From NCBI RefSeq assembly GCF_012847295.1, contig NZ_JABBDY010000002.1, positions 1 through 64,000 on the forward strand: a DNA stretch of 64,000 nucleotides, given 5' to 3'. The stretch is from Microbacterium sp. MF43. Its GTDB lineage: Bacteria; Actinomycetota; Actinomycetes; Actinomycetales; Microbacteriaceae. A program made the translations under genes and the position numbers. The number at the start of each line of letters is the position of its first letter. Positions within the stretch are counted from its first letter, which is position 1. Of the stretch, positions 1 to 12,315 are shown one piece after another. The notes beneath the pieces were generated by a model, which ran no database searches, was not told the DNA's origin, and saw only the letters and a list, made by a program, of their open reading frames with translations.

Positions 1-33
1 GGTCAGGACGAGGTTATTTGGCATTTGACAAGT

Positions 34-53
34 GCACGCTGTTGAGTTCTCAA
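34..53 (-). promoter_or_regulatory. boxA-like rRNA leader motif
   Basis: The minus strand reads TTGAGAACTCAACAGCGTGC. This is the conserved leader element of actinobacterial rRNA operons, associated with anti-termination and with pre-rRNA processing just upstream of 16S rRNA. It sits downstream of the promoter at 111-139. Confidence 0.65.
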
Positions 54-110
54 GGATCGGACGCACCCACCAACCAGCCACACAGACCAGCACAGCAGGG
101 CAACTTCACA

Positions 111-139
111 ATCTTATCCTCTGGCCGGCCGCTCGTCAA
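111..139 (-). promoter_or_regulatory. rRNA operon promoter
   Basis: On the minus strand a -35 hexamer TTGACG (134-139) is separated by exactly 17 bases from a -10 hexamer TAAGAT (111-116). Transcription would start near 104 and run leftward through the anti-termination-like leader motif into the rRNA genes. Spacing and hexamers are close to the housekeeping consensus. Confidence 0.7.
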
Positions 140-322
140 ATCGGCGAGGCGGCGGATCCGGAGACCCGAAGCCACGGTCGATCGACCGCGCATCCGGTGA
201 GGATGCTCCCTCCGCCGACTCGGGAGTCGCACCTCTTGACGAGATGTTGGAGGGGGTGTTTTCCGCTTGAGGGGGCGGGGCCTTCGGCCTCTCCGCTCTT
301 CCCTTTGGGGCGAACAAGAAAG

Positions 323-351
323 ACATTACGTGACGTCTGCGGCGCCGTCGA
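323..351 (-). promoter_or_regulatory. possible second upstream rRNA promoter
   Basis: A weaker minus-strand candidate has -35 TCGACG (346-351), a 17-base spacer and -10 TAATGT (323-328). rRNA operons often carry tandem promoters, so it may be an upstream P1. The match is poor enough to be chance. Confidence 0.3.
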
Positions 352-464
352 ATCGGCATTGCATCCCGGGCGTGTCGCGGTCGCTCTGCCCACTGGCGAG
401 GGGCGGACGAGGCTCCACCGCGACATGAGACCGTTCGGCGCCACCGCCGTGCGTGCCGGCTGGC

Positions 465-1307
465 TCACGCCTCCGCGCGAGTGCCCACGCGCTGCCGGCG
501 CACCAGCTGAACCGCTACGCAGAGGACGAGTGTCGCCGCGCCCCACAGGGCACACGCCGGAGGGAGGACGCGGTAGGCCAGGTGGGCGACCGTGAAGTCA
601 TCGTCGAGGGGCCCGAACGCGGCGAGGCCGGCGACCCACGCGACCGCGAGGATCACCGGTAGCGACAGCCACCAGCACCACCGCGCCGCGTCGGGCACCA
701 CGCGCAGCGGCACGGCCGATACCTCGCGGCTCGCCAACCACAGCAGCATCCACACGCCGATGGTCACGAGGCCGAGCACGCTCGATCCGTGCTGCAGCCA
801 CTTGTACCCGGCGAGCGGACCCCACGGCTCGTCGAGGCCCGGGAGCACCTCCACGCCCCAGCGCCCTTCGTGGGTGAAGAGGTCCCACACGATGTGCGTC
901 AGGACGCCGATCGCGAGCGAGACCACGAGAAGGAGCGCCGTCCGCGCATTCATCCGCCGGGGCCGATCGGCGGACGTCGACGTCTCGCGCTCGATCCCGA
1001 GAGTCGCCCGCGCCGAAGCGACGGCCCCCGCGTCCCACTCGACGGGAAACCGCGAGGCGAGCCACCGCGGCGACAGCTCGCGCACCGCGGGCCGGAGCAG
1101 ACAGCGCCACACGAGCAGAAGCACGAGAGCGAGCGCGATCGTGGCAGGCAGCCAGACGAGGTCGTGGGTCCGTCCGTAGTGCAGCGGCAGACCCCGCACG
1201 AACAGCGGCAGGTCGGGCGACATCGCCCCGATCGCGACCGCCGCCGGCACGAGCGGCGTTCGCACGAAGGGGAGCGCCACGACCGCATGACTCGGGGTGA
1301 ACGGCAT
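465..1307 (-). CDS. DUF4184 family integral membrane protein
   Basis: A 280-residue membrane protein with the DUF4184 hallmarks: N-terminal MPFTPSHAV, an early MSPDLP segment, and a central membrane helix ending in LTHIVWDLFTHEG, whose His and Asp residues are conserved in the family. I see about five or six hydrophobic segments (around 15-30, 50-70, 140-160, 185-205, 215-235 and 250-272). The biochemical function of the family is unknown. The ATG is preceded by GGAGG a few bases upstream. It lies 39 bp downstream of tyrS on the same strand and could be cotranscribed with it. Confidence 0.85.
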   Translation of the reverse strand: MPFTPSHAVVALPFVRTPLVPAAVAIGAMSPDLPLFVRGLPLHYGRTHDLVWLPATIALALVLLLVWRCLLRPAVRELSPRWLASRFPVEWDAGAVASARATLGIERETSTSADRPRRMNARTALLLVVSLAIGVLTHIVWDLFTHEGRWGVEVLPGLDEPWGPLAGYKWLQHGSSVLGLVTIGVWMLLWLASREVSAVPLRVVPDAARWCWWLSLPVILAVAWVAGLAAFGPLDDDFTVAHLAYRVLPPACALWGAATLVLCVAVQLVRRQRVGTRAEA

Positions 1308-1346
1308 GCGCCTCCGTCGACGTCGGGCGGCCGGCGGCCGCGGGGA

Positions 1347-2651
1347 TCAGCGAGTGACGAAGACTCCGGCGAGCGTCTTCTTGCCGCGTCGCAGCACCGA
1401 CACGCCACCGGGCAGCGCCCCGCTGATCATCGCGCTCTCGTCCTCGACCTTCGCGCCGTCCAGCGACACACCGCCCTGGGCGATCGCACGCCGCGCCTCG
1501 GACATGCTCGAGACGAGCCCGACCTCCACGAGCGCCTGGACGACGGACGTTCCTTCGCCCACCGATGCGTGCGGCAGTTCCTCCAGCGCGTGCCGGATCG
1601 TGGTCGCGTCGAGCGACGAGAGGTCGCCGTGACCGAAGAGAGCCTCGGATGCCGCGACAACGGCGGCCGTGGCATCCGATCCGTGCACGAACGTCGTCAC
1701 CTCCAGAGCCAGGCGCTTCTGCGCGGCACGACGGAACGGCTCAGCCGCCACGAGGTGCTCGTACTCCTCGATCTCGGCGCGGGTGAGGAACGTGAACACC
1801 TTGAGCCGCGAGATCACATCGGCGTCGTCGGTGTTCAGCCAGAACTGGTACATGCGGTACGGACTGCACATCGCGGCGTCGAGCCAGATGGCATTGCCCT
1901 CGCTCTTGCCGAACTTCGTCCCGTCACTGTTCGTGATCAGCGGAGTGCCGATCGCGTGCACGTGAACGCCCTCGACGCGGTGGATGAGGTCCGTGCCGCT
2001 CGTCAGGTTTCCCCACTGGTCGCTGCCGCCGGTCTGCAGCACGCAGTCGTACTGCCGGTAGAGCTCCAGGTAGTCCATGCCCTGCAGGATCTGGTAGCTG
2101 AACTCGGTGTAGCTGATGCCCGCTTCGGAGTTCAGCCGGGCGGCCACCGCGTCCTTCTTCAGCATCGTTCCGACGCGGTAGTGCTTGCCGATCTCGCGAA
2201 GGAAGTCGATGGCACTCAGCGGGGCCGTCCAGTCGAGGTTGTTGACGATGCGCGCGGCGTTGTCGCCCTCGAAGCTCAGGAACCGCTCGACCTGCGAGCG
2301 GAGGTACCCCACCCACTCGGCCACCGTCTCGCGCGTGTTCAGCGTGCGCTCCGCCGACGGGCGCGGGTCGCCCACCAGGCCCGTCGATCCGCCGACGAGC
2401 CCCAGCGGCTTGTGCCCCGCCAGCTGCAGCCGACGCATCAGAAGCAGCTGCACGAGGTTGCCCAGGTGCAGGCTCGGCGCGGTCGGATCGAAGCCGCAGT
2501 AGTACGTGATCGGTCCGTCGGCGAGAAGGGCGCGCAGCGCCTCCTGGTCGGTGGACACATGCACGAGCCCACGCCACACGATCTCGTCCCAGACGTTGTC
2601 GAACGTCGGGTCGTTGGCGGGCGCGGTGGCGCTCACGACGGTTTCAGACAC
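1347..2651 (-). CDS. tyrS: tyrosyl-tRNA synthetase
   Basis: Class I aminoacyl-tRNA synthetase that charges tRNA-Tyr. The 434-residue product has the usual bacterial TyrRS length. The HIGH-type signature is PSLHLGN (about 59-65), tyrosine-binding segments follow (GGSDQWGN about 208-215), the KMSKS-type loop is KFGKS (246-250), and an S4-like RNA-binding domain occupies about 370-430. The start is taken as GTG at 2651 (VSETVVSATAP). The same frame stays open upstream but that part runs antisense through the neighbouring reductase gene and reads as shadow. No strong Shine-Dalgarno is visible. Gene order argH...tyrS matches other Actinobacteria. Confidence 0.95.
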   Translation of the reverse strand: MSETVVSATAPANDPTFDNVWDEIVWRGLVHVSTDQEALRALLADGPITYYCGFDPTAPSLHLGNLVQLLLMRRLQLAGHKPLGLVGGSTGLVGDPRPSAERTLNTRETVAEWVGYLRSQVERFLSFEGDNAARIVNNLDWTAPLSAIDFLREIGKHYRVGTMLKKDAVAARLNSEAGISYTEFSYQILQGMDYLELYRQYDCVLQTGGSDQWGNLTSGTDLIHRVEGVHVHAIGTPLITNSDGTKFGKSEGNAIWLDAAMCSPYRMYQFWLNTDDADVISRLKVFTFLTRAEIEEYEHLVAAEPFRRAAQKRLALEVTTFVHGSDATAAVVAASEALFGHGDLSSLDATTIRHALEELPHASVGEGTSVVQALVEVGLVSSMSEARRAIAQGGVSLDGAKVEDESAMISGALPGGVSVLRRGKKTLAGVFVTR

Positions 2652-2676
2652 GCGGTTCAGGCTATCAGCGGGCGCG

Positions 2677-2712
2677 CGGATGCCTCGCCCGCTGCAGGGG
2701 GCGAGGCATCCG
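2677..2712 (-). terminator. hairpin between the aldo/keto reductase gene and tyrS
   Basis: A perfect 14-bp inverted repeat: arm CGGATGCCTCGCCC at 2677-2690, loop of 8 at 2691-2698, and the complementary arm at 2699-2712. It touches the reductase stop codon and precedes the tyrS start. A T-tract is lacking, but the strong stem suggests a terminator or insulator. The arms contain the GGATGCC word that recurs across the window. Confidence 0.6.
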
Positions 2713-3666
2713 TCACTGCGGCTCGTCCAGACGCGCGACCTGTTCACCCGTGAGAGGAAGCCGGACGGCGTCGAGCGCCGCATCGAGCTGCTCGAGCTTG
2801 CTGCCGCCGAGCATCGGCCGGACCCCGTGCGCGACGTGCCAGGCGAGGACCGTCTGTCCTCGGGTCGCGCCGAGCTCGCCGGCGACCTCGTCGAGCACGG
2901 CGAGGCGTCGCTCGTTCCCCGGGTGGTCATAGACCTCGGGGATCTGCTTGCCCGGATTGTCGTAGGCCCCGGACAGCAGCGGTGTGTACGCCCACACGTC
3001 GAGTCCGTTCGCCTCGGCGAAGTCGCGCTGCTCGTCGCTGAGCACGCCGAAGCGGTGCTCGACCCCCGGCGGACGGGTTCCCGGGCGGACGCGCAGATAA
3101 GTGGCATTGAGCTGAAGGGCGTCGATGGGGATCGATCCGACGGAGCGCGCGTGCGCACGTGCCCGTTCGACGCGCCAGGCGGGGTGATTGGATGCCCCGA
3201 CCCGCCGCACGCGTCCGGCGGACGTCAGCTCGGCGAGCGCGTCCACGGTCTCCTCGATGGGGGTGCTGCGGTCCTCCTGGTGCAGCCACAGCATGTCGAC
3301 GGAGTCCAGGCCGAGGCGGTCCAGGCTTCCGGCGAACGCCTCGAGGACCGCGCGTCGTGACAAGCCGGCGCGCCGATCGGGCCACGAACCGGCCCACTGC
3401 GGCTCCGCGCCCAGCTTCGTGGCGATCCGCACGCGATCGCGCACACCCGGCCGGGCTCTGAGCCAACGCCCGATCACGCGCTCGCTGTCACCGCCCTGTC
3501 CGCTGGCGCTGGCCCAGAAGCTGTAGCAGTCGGCGGTGTCGATCCAGGATCCGCCGCGCTCGACGAATCGGTCGAGGAGCGCGAACGAGGTGGTCTCGTC
3601 GATCGTCGTCCCGAACATCATGGCGCCGAGGACGAGAGGCGAGGAAGGTGCGGTATCAGCGGTCAT
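2713..3666 (-). CDS. aldo/keto reductase
   Basis: NADPH-dependent aldo/keto reductase family protein of about 317 residues with a TIM-barrel fold. The catalytic tetrad is visible: Asp and Tyr in DTADCYSFW, Lys in IATKLG and His in LWLHQED. The cofactor-binding GGSK segment near the C terminus is also present. The ATG at 3666 (MTADTAP) is preferred over an in-frame ATG at 3681, because the latter lies inside the MerR-type operator and promoter. The -10 ends at 3673, so transcription should begin at about the ATG and the mRNA should be leaderless. It is divergent from a MerR regulator, which probably controls it. The substrate is not predictable. Confidence 0.9.
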   Translation of the reverse strand: MTADTAPSSPLVLGAMMFGTTIDETTSFALLDRFVERGGSWIDTADCYSFWASASGQGGDSERVIGRWLRARPGVRDRVRIATKLGAEPQWAGSWPDRRAGLSRRAVLEAFAGSLDRLGLDSVDMLWLHQEDRSTPIEETVDALAELTSAGRVRRVGASNHPAWRVERARAHARSVGSIPIDALQLNATYLRVRPGTRPPGVEHRFGVLSDEQRDFAEANGLDVWAYTPLLSGAYDNPGKQIPEVYDHPGNERRLAVLDEVAGELGATRGQTVLAWHVAHGVRPMLGGSKLEQLDAALDAVRLPLTGEQVARLDEPQ

Positions 3667-3672
3667 GCTGAC

Positions 3673-3703
3673 ACTCTGCAACCTGGAGTTCGCTCCAGGT
3701 CAA
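3673..3703 (-). promoter_or_regulatory. MerR-type promoter and operator
   Basis: On the minus strand -35 TTGACC (3698-3703) and -10 CAGAGT (3673-3678) are 19 bases apart, the over-long spacing typical of MerR-activated promoters. The spacer holds a perfect inverted repeat, ACCTGGAG-4 nt-CTCCAGGT, at 3681-3700. The divergent merR-like gene has its own -10 (TAGTCT, 3708-3713) on the other strand, so one operator can serve both genes. Confidence 0.8.
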
Positions 3704-3719
3704 GGGCTAGTCTTCGCTC

Positions 3720-4106
3720 ATGACCACCTACACGCCGGCCGAGGCCGCCGCGATCTCGGGGTTCTCGCTCGACACCCTCCGTTACTACGAGCGCGAGGGC
3801 ATCCTTCCGCCGGTGGCCCGTACCGCGGGAGGGCACCGCGCCTACTCCGAGGCCGACGTCGGCACCCTGGGTTTCCTCAAGTGCCTGCGAGAGACCGGGA
3901 TGCCGATCGAGAAGCTTCGCCGTTACGGCGAACTGTGCCGCGACGAGGGGACCCTTCCCGATCGCATCGCTCTGCTCGAGGAGCATGCCGAGGCGGTGCA
4001 GCGCGAGCTGGACGCCCTGCGCGCCCAGCAGGAACGGCTGGACGAGAAGCTCGCGTGGTATCGGGGCGAGCTGTCTGCCCGTCAGACGGCGGCGATCTCT
4101 TCGTAG
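3720..4106 (+). CDS. MerR family transcriptional regulator
   Basis: A 128-residue regulator. The N-terminal winged-helix (residues 3-70) begins YTPAEAAAISGFSLDTLRYY, followed by the wing GGHRAYSEADV. A C-terminal dimerisation coiled coil covers about 85-120 (IALLEEHAEAVQRELDALR and on). No metal-binding cysteine loop of the CueR/ZntR kind is visible, so an organic or redox signal is more likely. The -10 TAGTCT ends 6 bases before the ATG, so the mRNA is probably leaderless. It is divergent from the aldo/keto reductase across a classical MerR operator and most likely activates that gene and limits its own expression. Confidence 0.92.
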   Translation: MTTYTPAEAAAISGFSLDTLRYYEREGILPPVARTAGGHRAYSEADVGTLGFLKCLRETGMPIEKLRRYGELCRDEGTLPDRIALLEEHAEAVQRELDALRAQQERLDEKLAWYRGELSARQTAAISS

Positions 4107-4113
4107 GAACCGG

Positions 4114-4147
4114 TCATGTCGCCCTCCGAGTCATGTCGCCCTCCGAG
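4114..4147. repeat. tandem 17-bp duplication
   Basis: TCATGTCGCCCTCCGAG occurs twice in direct succession (4114-4130 and 4131-4147), just after the MerR stop codon. The second copy runs into a small CCTCCG/CGGAGG stem. It looks like a recent slippage duplication with no evident role. Confidence 0.7.
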
Positions 4148-4228
4148 TCGCGGAGGCAGACGCCTCGCGTGTGAAGGCGGGAGACTCATCTCCGCCTACT
4201 TGAGGCTCAGAGCTTATGCATATCAAGC

Positions 4229-4241
4229 CTTTAGGCTAAAG
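4229..4241 (+). promoter_or_regulatory. 13-bp palindrome upstream of the SatD-like gene
   Basis: CTTTAG-G-CTAAAG is a perfect palindrome in the only AT-rich patch nearby. A possible promoter overlaps it: -35 TTATGC, 17-base spacer, -10 TAAAGT at 4237-4242. The position fits an operator for the gene at 4277, probably self-regulated. The core TTAGGCTAA also resembles the centre of DtxR/IdeR iron boxes. Confidence 0.5.
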
Positions 4242-4276
4242 TAGGCGCAATCAAGTCCATGACCTGAAGGAGGGCG

Positions 4277-4882
4277 ATGTTCGTCATCACGGCTGATCAG
4301 CGGGGAAGCCGCACCGGAGCCGACCTCGTCCCGAGCGGTCTGGCGGCGATCACCGGAGTCGGTGGCGCGCGCCTCGCGCTGGCGCCCGAGCGCACGGCCG
4401 GCGACGAACTCCAGGTCGCGGTCCCCGACGCGCGGGCGGCGCTGGAGATCGTGCTGCACCTCACCCGGACGGGCGCGTGGAGCGTCGGCGTCGGCGTCGG
4501 CGCTGTGGAGGAGCCGTTGCCCGCGAACGTACGCGCGGCACGTGGCGACGCGTTCCTGCATGCGCGCGAAGCAGTCGAGCGCGCAAAGCGAACTCCGACG
4601 CGTGTCGCGATCGTCGGGGGCGCGCAGGGGGCGGATGCCGAGGCGCTCGTGCGCGTTCTGATCGAACTGCGCGACCGCCGAACCACCGAGGGCTGGGAGG
4701 TTTCCGACCTCCTCGAGGAGGGCCTTTCGCAGCGGGATGCCGCCGCGCGGCTCGGCATCACCGAGAGCGCGGTCTCGCTTCGCGTGCGCAACGCGGGACT
4801 GCGCACCGAGGAAGCGGCGATCCCCGCCCTCGAGCGCGTCCTTCAACGGGTGGACGAGCTCCTCACTGCCCCTCCTCGGTGA
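4277..4882 (+). CDS. SatD-like helix-turn-helix protein
   Basis: A 201-residue protein beginning MFVITADQRGSRTGADLV, like SatD-family proteins. The N-terminal part (about 1-130) is a compact alpha/beta domain with GDAFLHAREAVERAKRTP. The C-terminal part carries a clear helix-turn-helix at about 145-180 (LSQRDAAARLGITESAVSLRVRNAGL). The role of such proteins is poorly defined; a DNA-binding regulator is the simplest reading. A good GGAGG lies 5 bases before the ATG, and a palindrome at 4229-4241 is a candidate operator. Its last 20 bases overlap the convergent PKD gene. Confidence 0.65.
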   Translation: MFVITADQRGSRTGADLVPSGLAAITGVGGARLALAPERTAGDELQVAVPDARAALEIVLHLTRTGAWSVGVGVGAVEEPLPANVRAARGDAFLHAREAVERAKRTPTRVAIVGGAQGADAEALVRVLIELRDRRTTEGWEVSDLLEEGLSQRDAAARLGITESAVSLRVRNAGLRTEEAAIPALERVLQRVDELLTAPPR

Positions 4883-6785
4883 GGAGGGCCAGCTCCCCCC
4901 GGATCTCGCGCAGCTCCTCCGACGGCGTCGACGCCGACGAGACCGCCGCCTCGGCCTCGGTCATCAGCGCGGCGAACGAGACGTCGATGCCCGACGGCAG
5001 CGTCACCGTGTCTTCCCAGGAGATGGCACCGCTCGCGAAGTGCAGCCACGCGCACAGCAGCTCCGCCCGCGCGAGCTCGCGCGCATCGTCTCCCCGCGGC
5101 GAGAGGATGCGGATCGCATCCGACGTTCCGGTGAGCGGGTCCGCCTCGGAGAAAACGGACGACACCGCCGCCACCGCACGCAGATAAGCCGACGCGGTGG
5201 CCGGATCGATGTCGGGCTGGCCGGCACCGGAGAACTCGTGGATCCACCAGCCGGCGCCGTGCCGCTCGATGGACGCACCCGTCACCACGACAGCGGCCGA
5301 GGCATCCGTCCGGGCACCGTCGTCATCGGCGACCGACACCTGCAGCGCCTCGACCCCCACCGATGCGAACTCATGCTCGACGGATGTCGCCGTCTCGGGC
5401 AGGGGCCGACCGAAGGGGCTCTGCGGCGCATCCGGAGCGATGCCGTCGCGCAGGAACGTGCGACCCCGTCCATTCGACCACGTGAACACGAGATCATCGG
5501 TTCCGGGATCGGTGGCGCGAGCCGTGGCGACGAGCGTAGCGCCGGCAGCCACCACGGCGTGGTCGCCGCCGGGAAAGGGCACCGTGCCGGGAACGTCGAG
5601 GACGAGGTCGGGATCCACGCTGGCGATCTCCATCGCCACCGCGTGCGCACCGACCCCTCCGTCGTCGTCGGTGGCGGTGACCGTGACCGTGTATGCGCCG
5701 TCGTCGCCGTAACCGTGGTCGACCCCCGCAGCCAGGTCGGCGATCGTCACCGCCTGCGCAGCAGACCCGTCGCCCCAGTCGATCTGCGCCGTGACGGTGT
5801 CGTCGCCGGGCTCGGACACCGTCGCCCGCACTCGCCCCACTCCGCCCTCGTCGGATCCGATCGTCACCGCATCGACTCTCGGCGGCACGTTCCGCACCGC
5901 GACGGTCTGCGACACTGTGTCGGCGAGACCTTCCACCTGGTCGTACGCCGTCAGCGAGACGACCCCTTCGAAGTCGTCCCGCACCGGGAAGCTCGCGTGC
6001 GGCCCGGCAGCAGCCCCCTGCCCCGGCAGCGACCAGCGGAATGTCAGCGGCGCCCCCTCGGGGTCGACGCTGGCGGACGCATCGAAGACGAGCGCTTCCC
6101 CCTCGTCGATCTCGACGCCGTCGCCGCCGAAGGCAGCCGTCGGCGGTGCGTTCTCGCACGGTGCGCCGACGTGCTGCCCGGGAACGAGACGATCCTCGGC
6201 GATGCCGCACACCCGCGCGGAGACGCGGGACGCATTCTGGGCGGCGCCGTCATCGGAGCGCCACTGCAGCGGCGGCGACGCCGGAACAGCGACCTCCCAC
6301 AGAAGCAGCGCTCCCCGACCCGGCGTGGCCTCCGCGGCGACGCCGACCGGCGCACCGGAGTCGATCCATTCGCCTTCTGCCGACGTGCCCGCGAGGTCGA
6401 GTCCGGAGTATTTCGAGTACTCCCCGTGCGGATGCTCGATCCAGACGTAATCGGCGGCGGGCTCCGCGACGTCGTGCAGCGCGCGGAGCCATCCCGACGC
6501 GGCGGCCACGATGGTCGCGCCCGGTGCCGTGCCGACGACCATGACGAGGCCGGCCGTGCTCTCCGCGCCCGACACCTCAGCGGCGACGCCGTCGCCGACC
6601 GGAAGCCGGTAGATCCCCTCGGATGCCGCGACCGCGGTGTGATCGGCGATCAACGGGCCCTCGACGAGCGTGTCGGCGGCCGCCGCGCCTGTCCAGATCG
6701 CGATCAGCCCCGCCGTCGTCACGGCTGCGGTCAGCGCCGCGCCGGCGCGCAACGCGCTCGCGCGCGTCCCTCGTGTGCGTGACAC
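4863..6785 (-). CDS. secreted PKD-domain protein with degenerate M23-like domain
   Basis: A 640-residue exported protein. Residues 1-37 form a signal peptide ending near GAAAA-DT. Residues 60-168 resemble a LytM/M23 peptidase fold: HPHGEYSKYSGLD (118-130) matches the HGxGxxTxYxHL strand, and GALLLWEV (158-165) stands where active enzymes have GPHLHFEV. The zinc-binding histidines are therefore missing and it should be non-catalytic. About three PKD-like beta-sandwich domains follow (around 210-298, 303-387 and 390-480), then an alpha-helical C terminus with no sortase or membrane anchor. The start is GTG with GGGGGAG just upstream. A role in binding cell wall or glycan is inference. Confidence 0.75.
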   Translation of the reverse strand: MSRTRGTRASALRAGAALTAAVTTAGLIAIWTGAAAADTLVEGPLIADHTAVAASEGIYRLPVGDGVAAEVSGAESTAGLVMVVGTAPGATIVAAASGWLRALHDVAEPAADYVWIEHPHGEYSKYSGLDLAGTSAEGEWIDSGAPVGVAAEATPGRGALLLWEVAVPASPPLQWRSDDGAAQNASRVSARVCGIAEDRLVPGQHVGAPCENAPPTAAFGGDGVEIDEGEALVFDASASVDPEGAPLTFRWSLPGQGAAAGPHASFPVRDDFEGVVSLTAYDQVEGLADTVSQTVAVRNVPPRVDAVTIGSDEGGVGRVRATVSEPGDDTVTAQIDWGDGSAAQAVTIADLAAGVDHGYGDDGAYTVTVTATDDDGGVGAHAVAMEIASVDPDLVLDVPGTVPFPGGDHAVVAAGATLVATARATDPGTDDLVFTWSNGRGRTFLRDGIAPDAPQSPFGRPLPETATSVEHEFASVGVEALQVSVADDDGARTDASAAVVVTGASIERHGAGWWIHEFSGAGQPDIDPATASAYLRAVAAVSSVFSEADPLTGTSDAIRILSPRGDDARELARAELLCAWLHFASGAISWEDTVTLPSGIDVSFAALMTEAEAAVSSASTPSEELREIRGELALLTEEGQ

Positions 6786-6994
6786 GTACTCCCCCAGTCC
6801 CCTTTCGGCCCGCGCTCAGCGACGGACCGTCAGAACGACGGTGGGCGTGCGTCCTCGTTCGCGTCCCCAGACGCATGACGCGGCGCCCCCACGCCGTTCT
6901 CCCCTGCCGCACAAGGTACGCCGTTCGCGGCGGGACCGCCAGAGCGCCCTCGAATCTCGCAGGCGCGTCACAGGTGCGTGCGAAACTGATCCGC

Positions 6995-7591
6995 ATGACC
7001 CTGGCCCCGGAGCTGATCGCGATCTCGATGTCCCTCCTCCTGTTCGCGACGCTGGGCGCGGCGCTGGTCATCGTCGCCCTCAGCACGCGGCGGCCTCGCG
7101 ACATCCCCCTGCTCGTCGCCGGTGCGCTGGTCGTCCTGTCACTGGTCGTGGTGGTCGTGCTCCCGGTGAACGTTCCGCTCTTCGCCGCGGTCGGCATCGC
7201 CCTGCTCGGTGTTGCGGTGGCGACGGTGGGCGGGAGCCCGGTGACCCGGCGCGTGCTCGAGGCCGCCACTCACGGTCGCGTCGCAGAAGGCGACAACGGA
7301 GGCATCATGCTCCGGCCCGCAGCCGTCCCGGGTCTCGTGCCCGATGACGCGCCGGCGCGGGAAGTGCTGCGCGGGGGAACGACCATCGGCTACCTCGAGC
7401 GGCTGGGTGTCGCGCTCGCCATCGTGGTGGGCTTCCCCGAGGCGATCGCCGTGGTCGTGGCCATCAAGGGCGTCGGCCGGTTCTCCGAGCTCGCCGCCGC
7501 GGAGGCGCGCGAGCGCTTCATCATCGGCACCCTCGCGAGCCTGCTGTGGGCGTGCGTCGCCGCGGGTGTCGTCCGGCTCGCCGTATGGTGA
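6995..7591 (+). CDS. small integral membrane protein of unknown function
   Basis: A 198-residue hydrophobic protein that I do not recognise. Membrane segments lie at about 5-27, 38-58, 62-80, 138-158 and 175-197, with a soluble loop at 85-135 containing PGLVPDDAPAREVLRGGTTIGYLERLGV. That last phrase and the following helix recall membrane proteins that pair with kinases or pyrophosphatases, but not firmly. The ATG at 6995 (MTLAPELIAI) was chosen because the open frame upstream is arginine-rich and reads as non-coding. It is the only plus-strand gene between the PKD gene and the argH operon end. Confidence 0.7.
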   Translation: MTLAPELIAISMSLLLFATLGAALVIVALSTRRPRDIPLLVAGALVVLSLVVVVVLPVNVPLFAAVGIALLGVAVATVGGSPVTRRVLEAATHGRVAEGDNGGIMLRPAAVPGLVPDDAPAREVLRGGTTIGYLERLGVALAIVVGFPEAIAVVVAIKGVGRFSELAAAEARERFIIGTLASLLWACVAAGVVRLAVW

Positions 7592-7618
7592 CGCGACGTC
7601 CGACGAGCGGAGACGGCG

Positions 7619-10167
<2,549 letters not shown>

Positions 10168-10180
10168 CCCCCGCCGGCCC

Positions 10181-12311
<2,131 letters not shown>

Positions 12312-12315
<4 letters not shown>

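Larger units (their letters stand above)
1..464 (-). other. rRNA operon leader and upstream region
   Basis: This gene-free stretch reads, on the minus strand, as the 5' leader of an rRNA operon whose 16S gene should begin just beyond position 1. The support is the leader motif TTGAGAACTCAACAGCGTGC at about 34-53, the form usually seen in actinobacterial rrn leaders, and a good sigma-70-type promoter about 60 bases upstream of it. No convincing coding frame is present: the overlapping open frames on both strands are arginine- and proline-rich composition artefacts. The 16S placement is inference from the leader motif. Confidence 0.7.

Noticed and set aside
3667-3681. ATG at 3681 as start of the aldo/keto reductase
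   Set aside because: It lies within the operator, upstream of the predicted transcription start.
4737-6782. A long plus-strand open frame of 681 codons opposite the PKD gene
   Set aside because: It is rich in Arg, Gly and His without any domain, and mirrors the GC3-biased PKD gene on the other strand.
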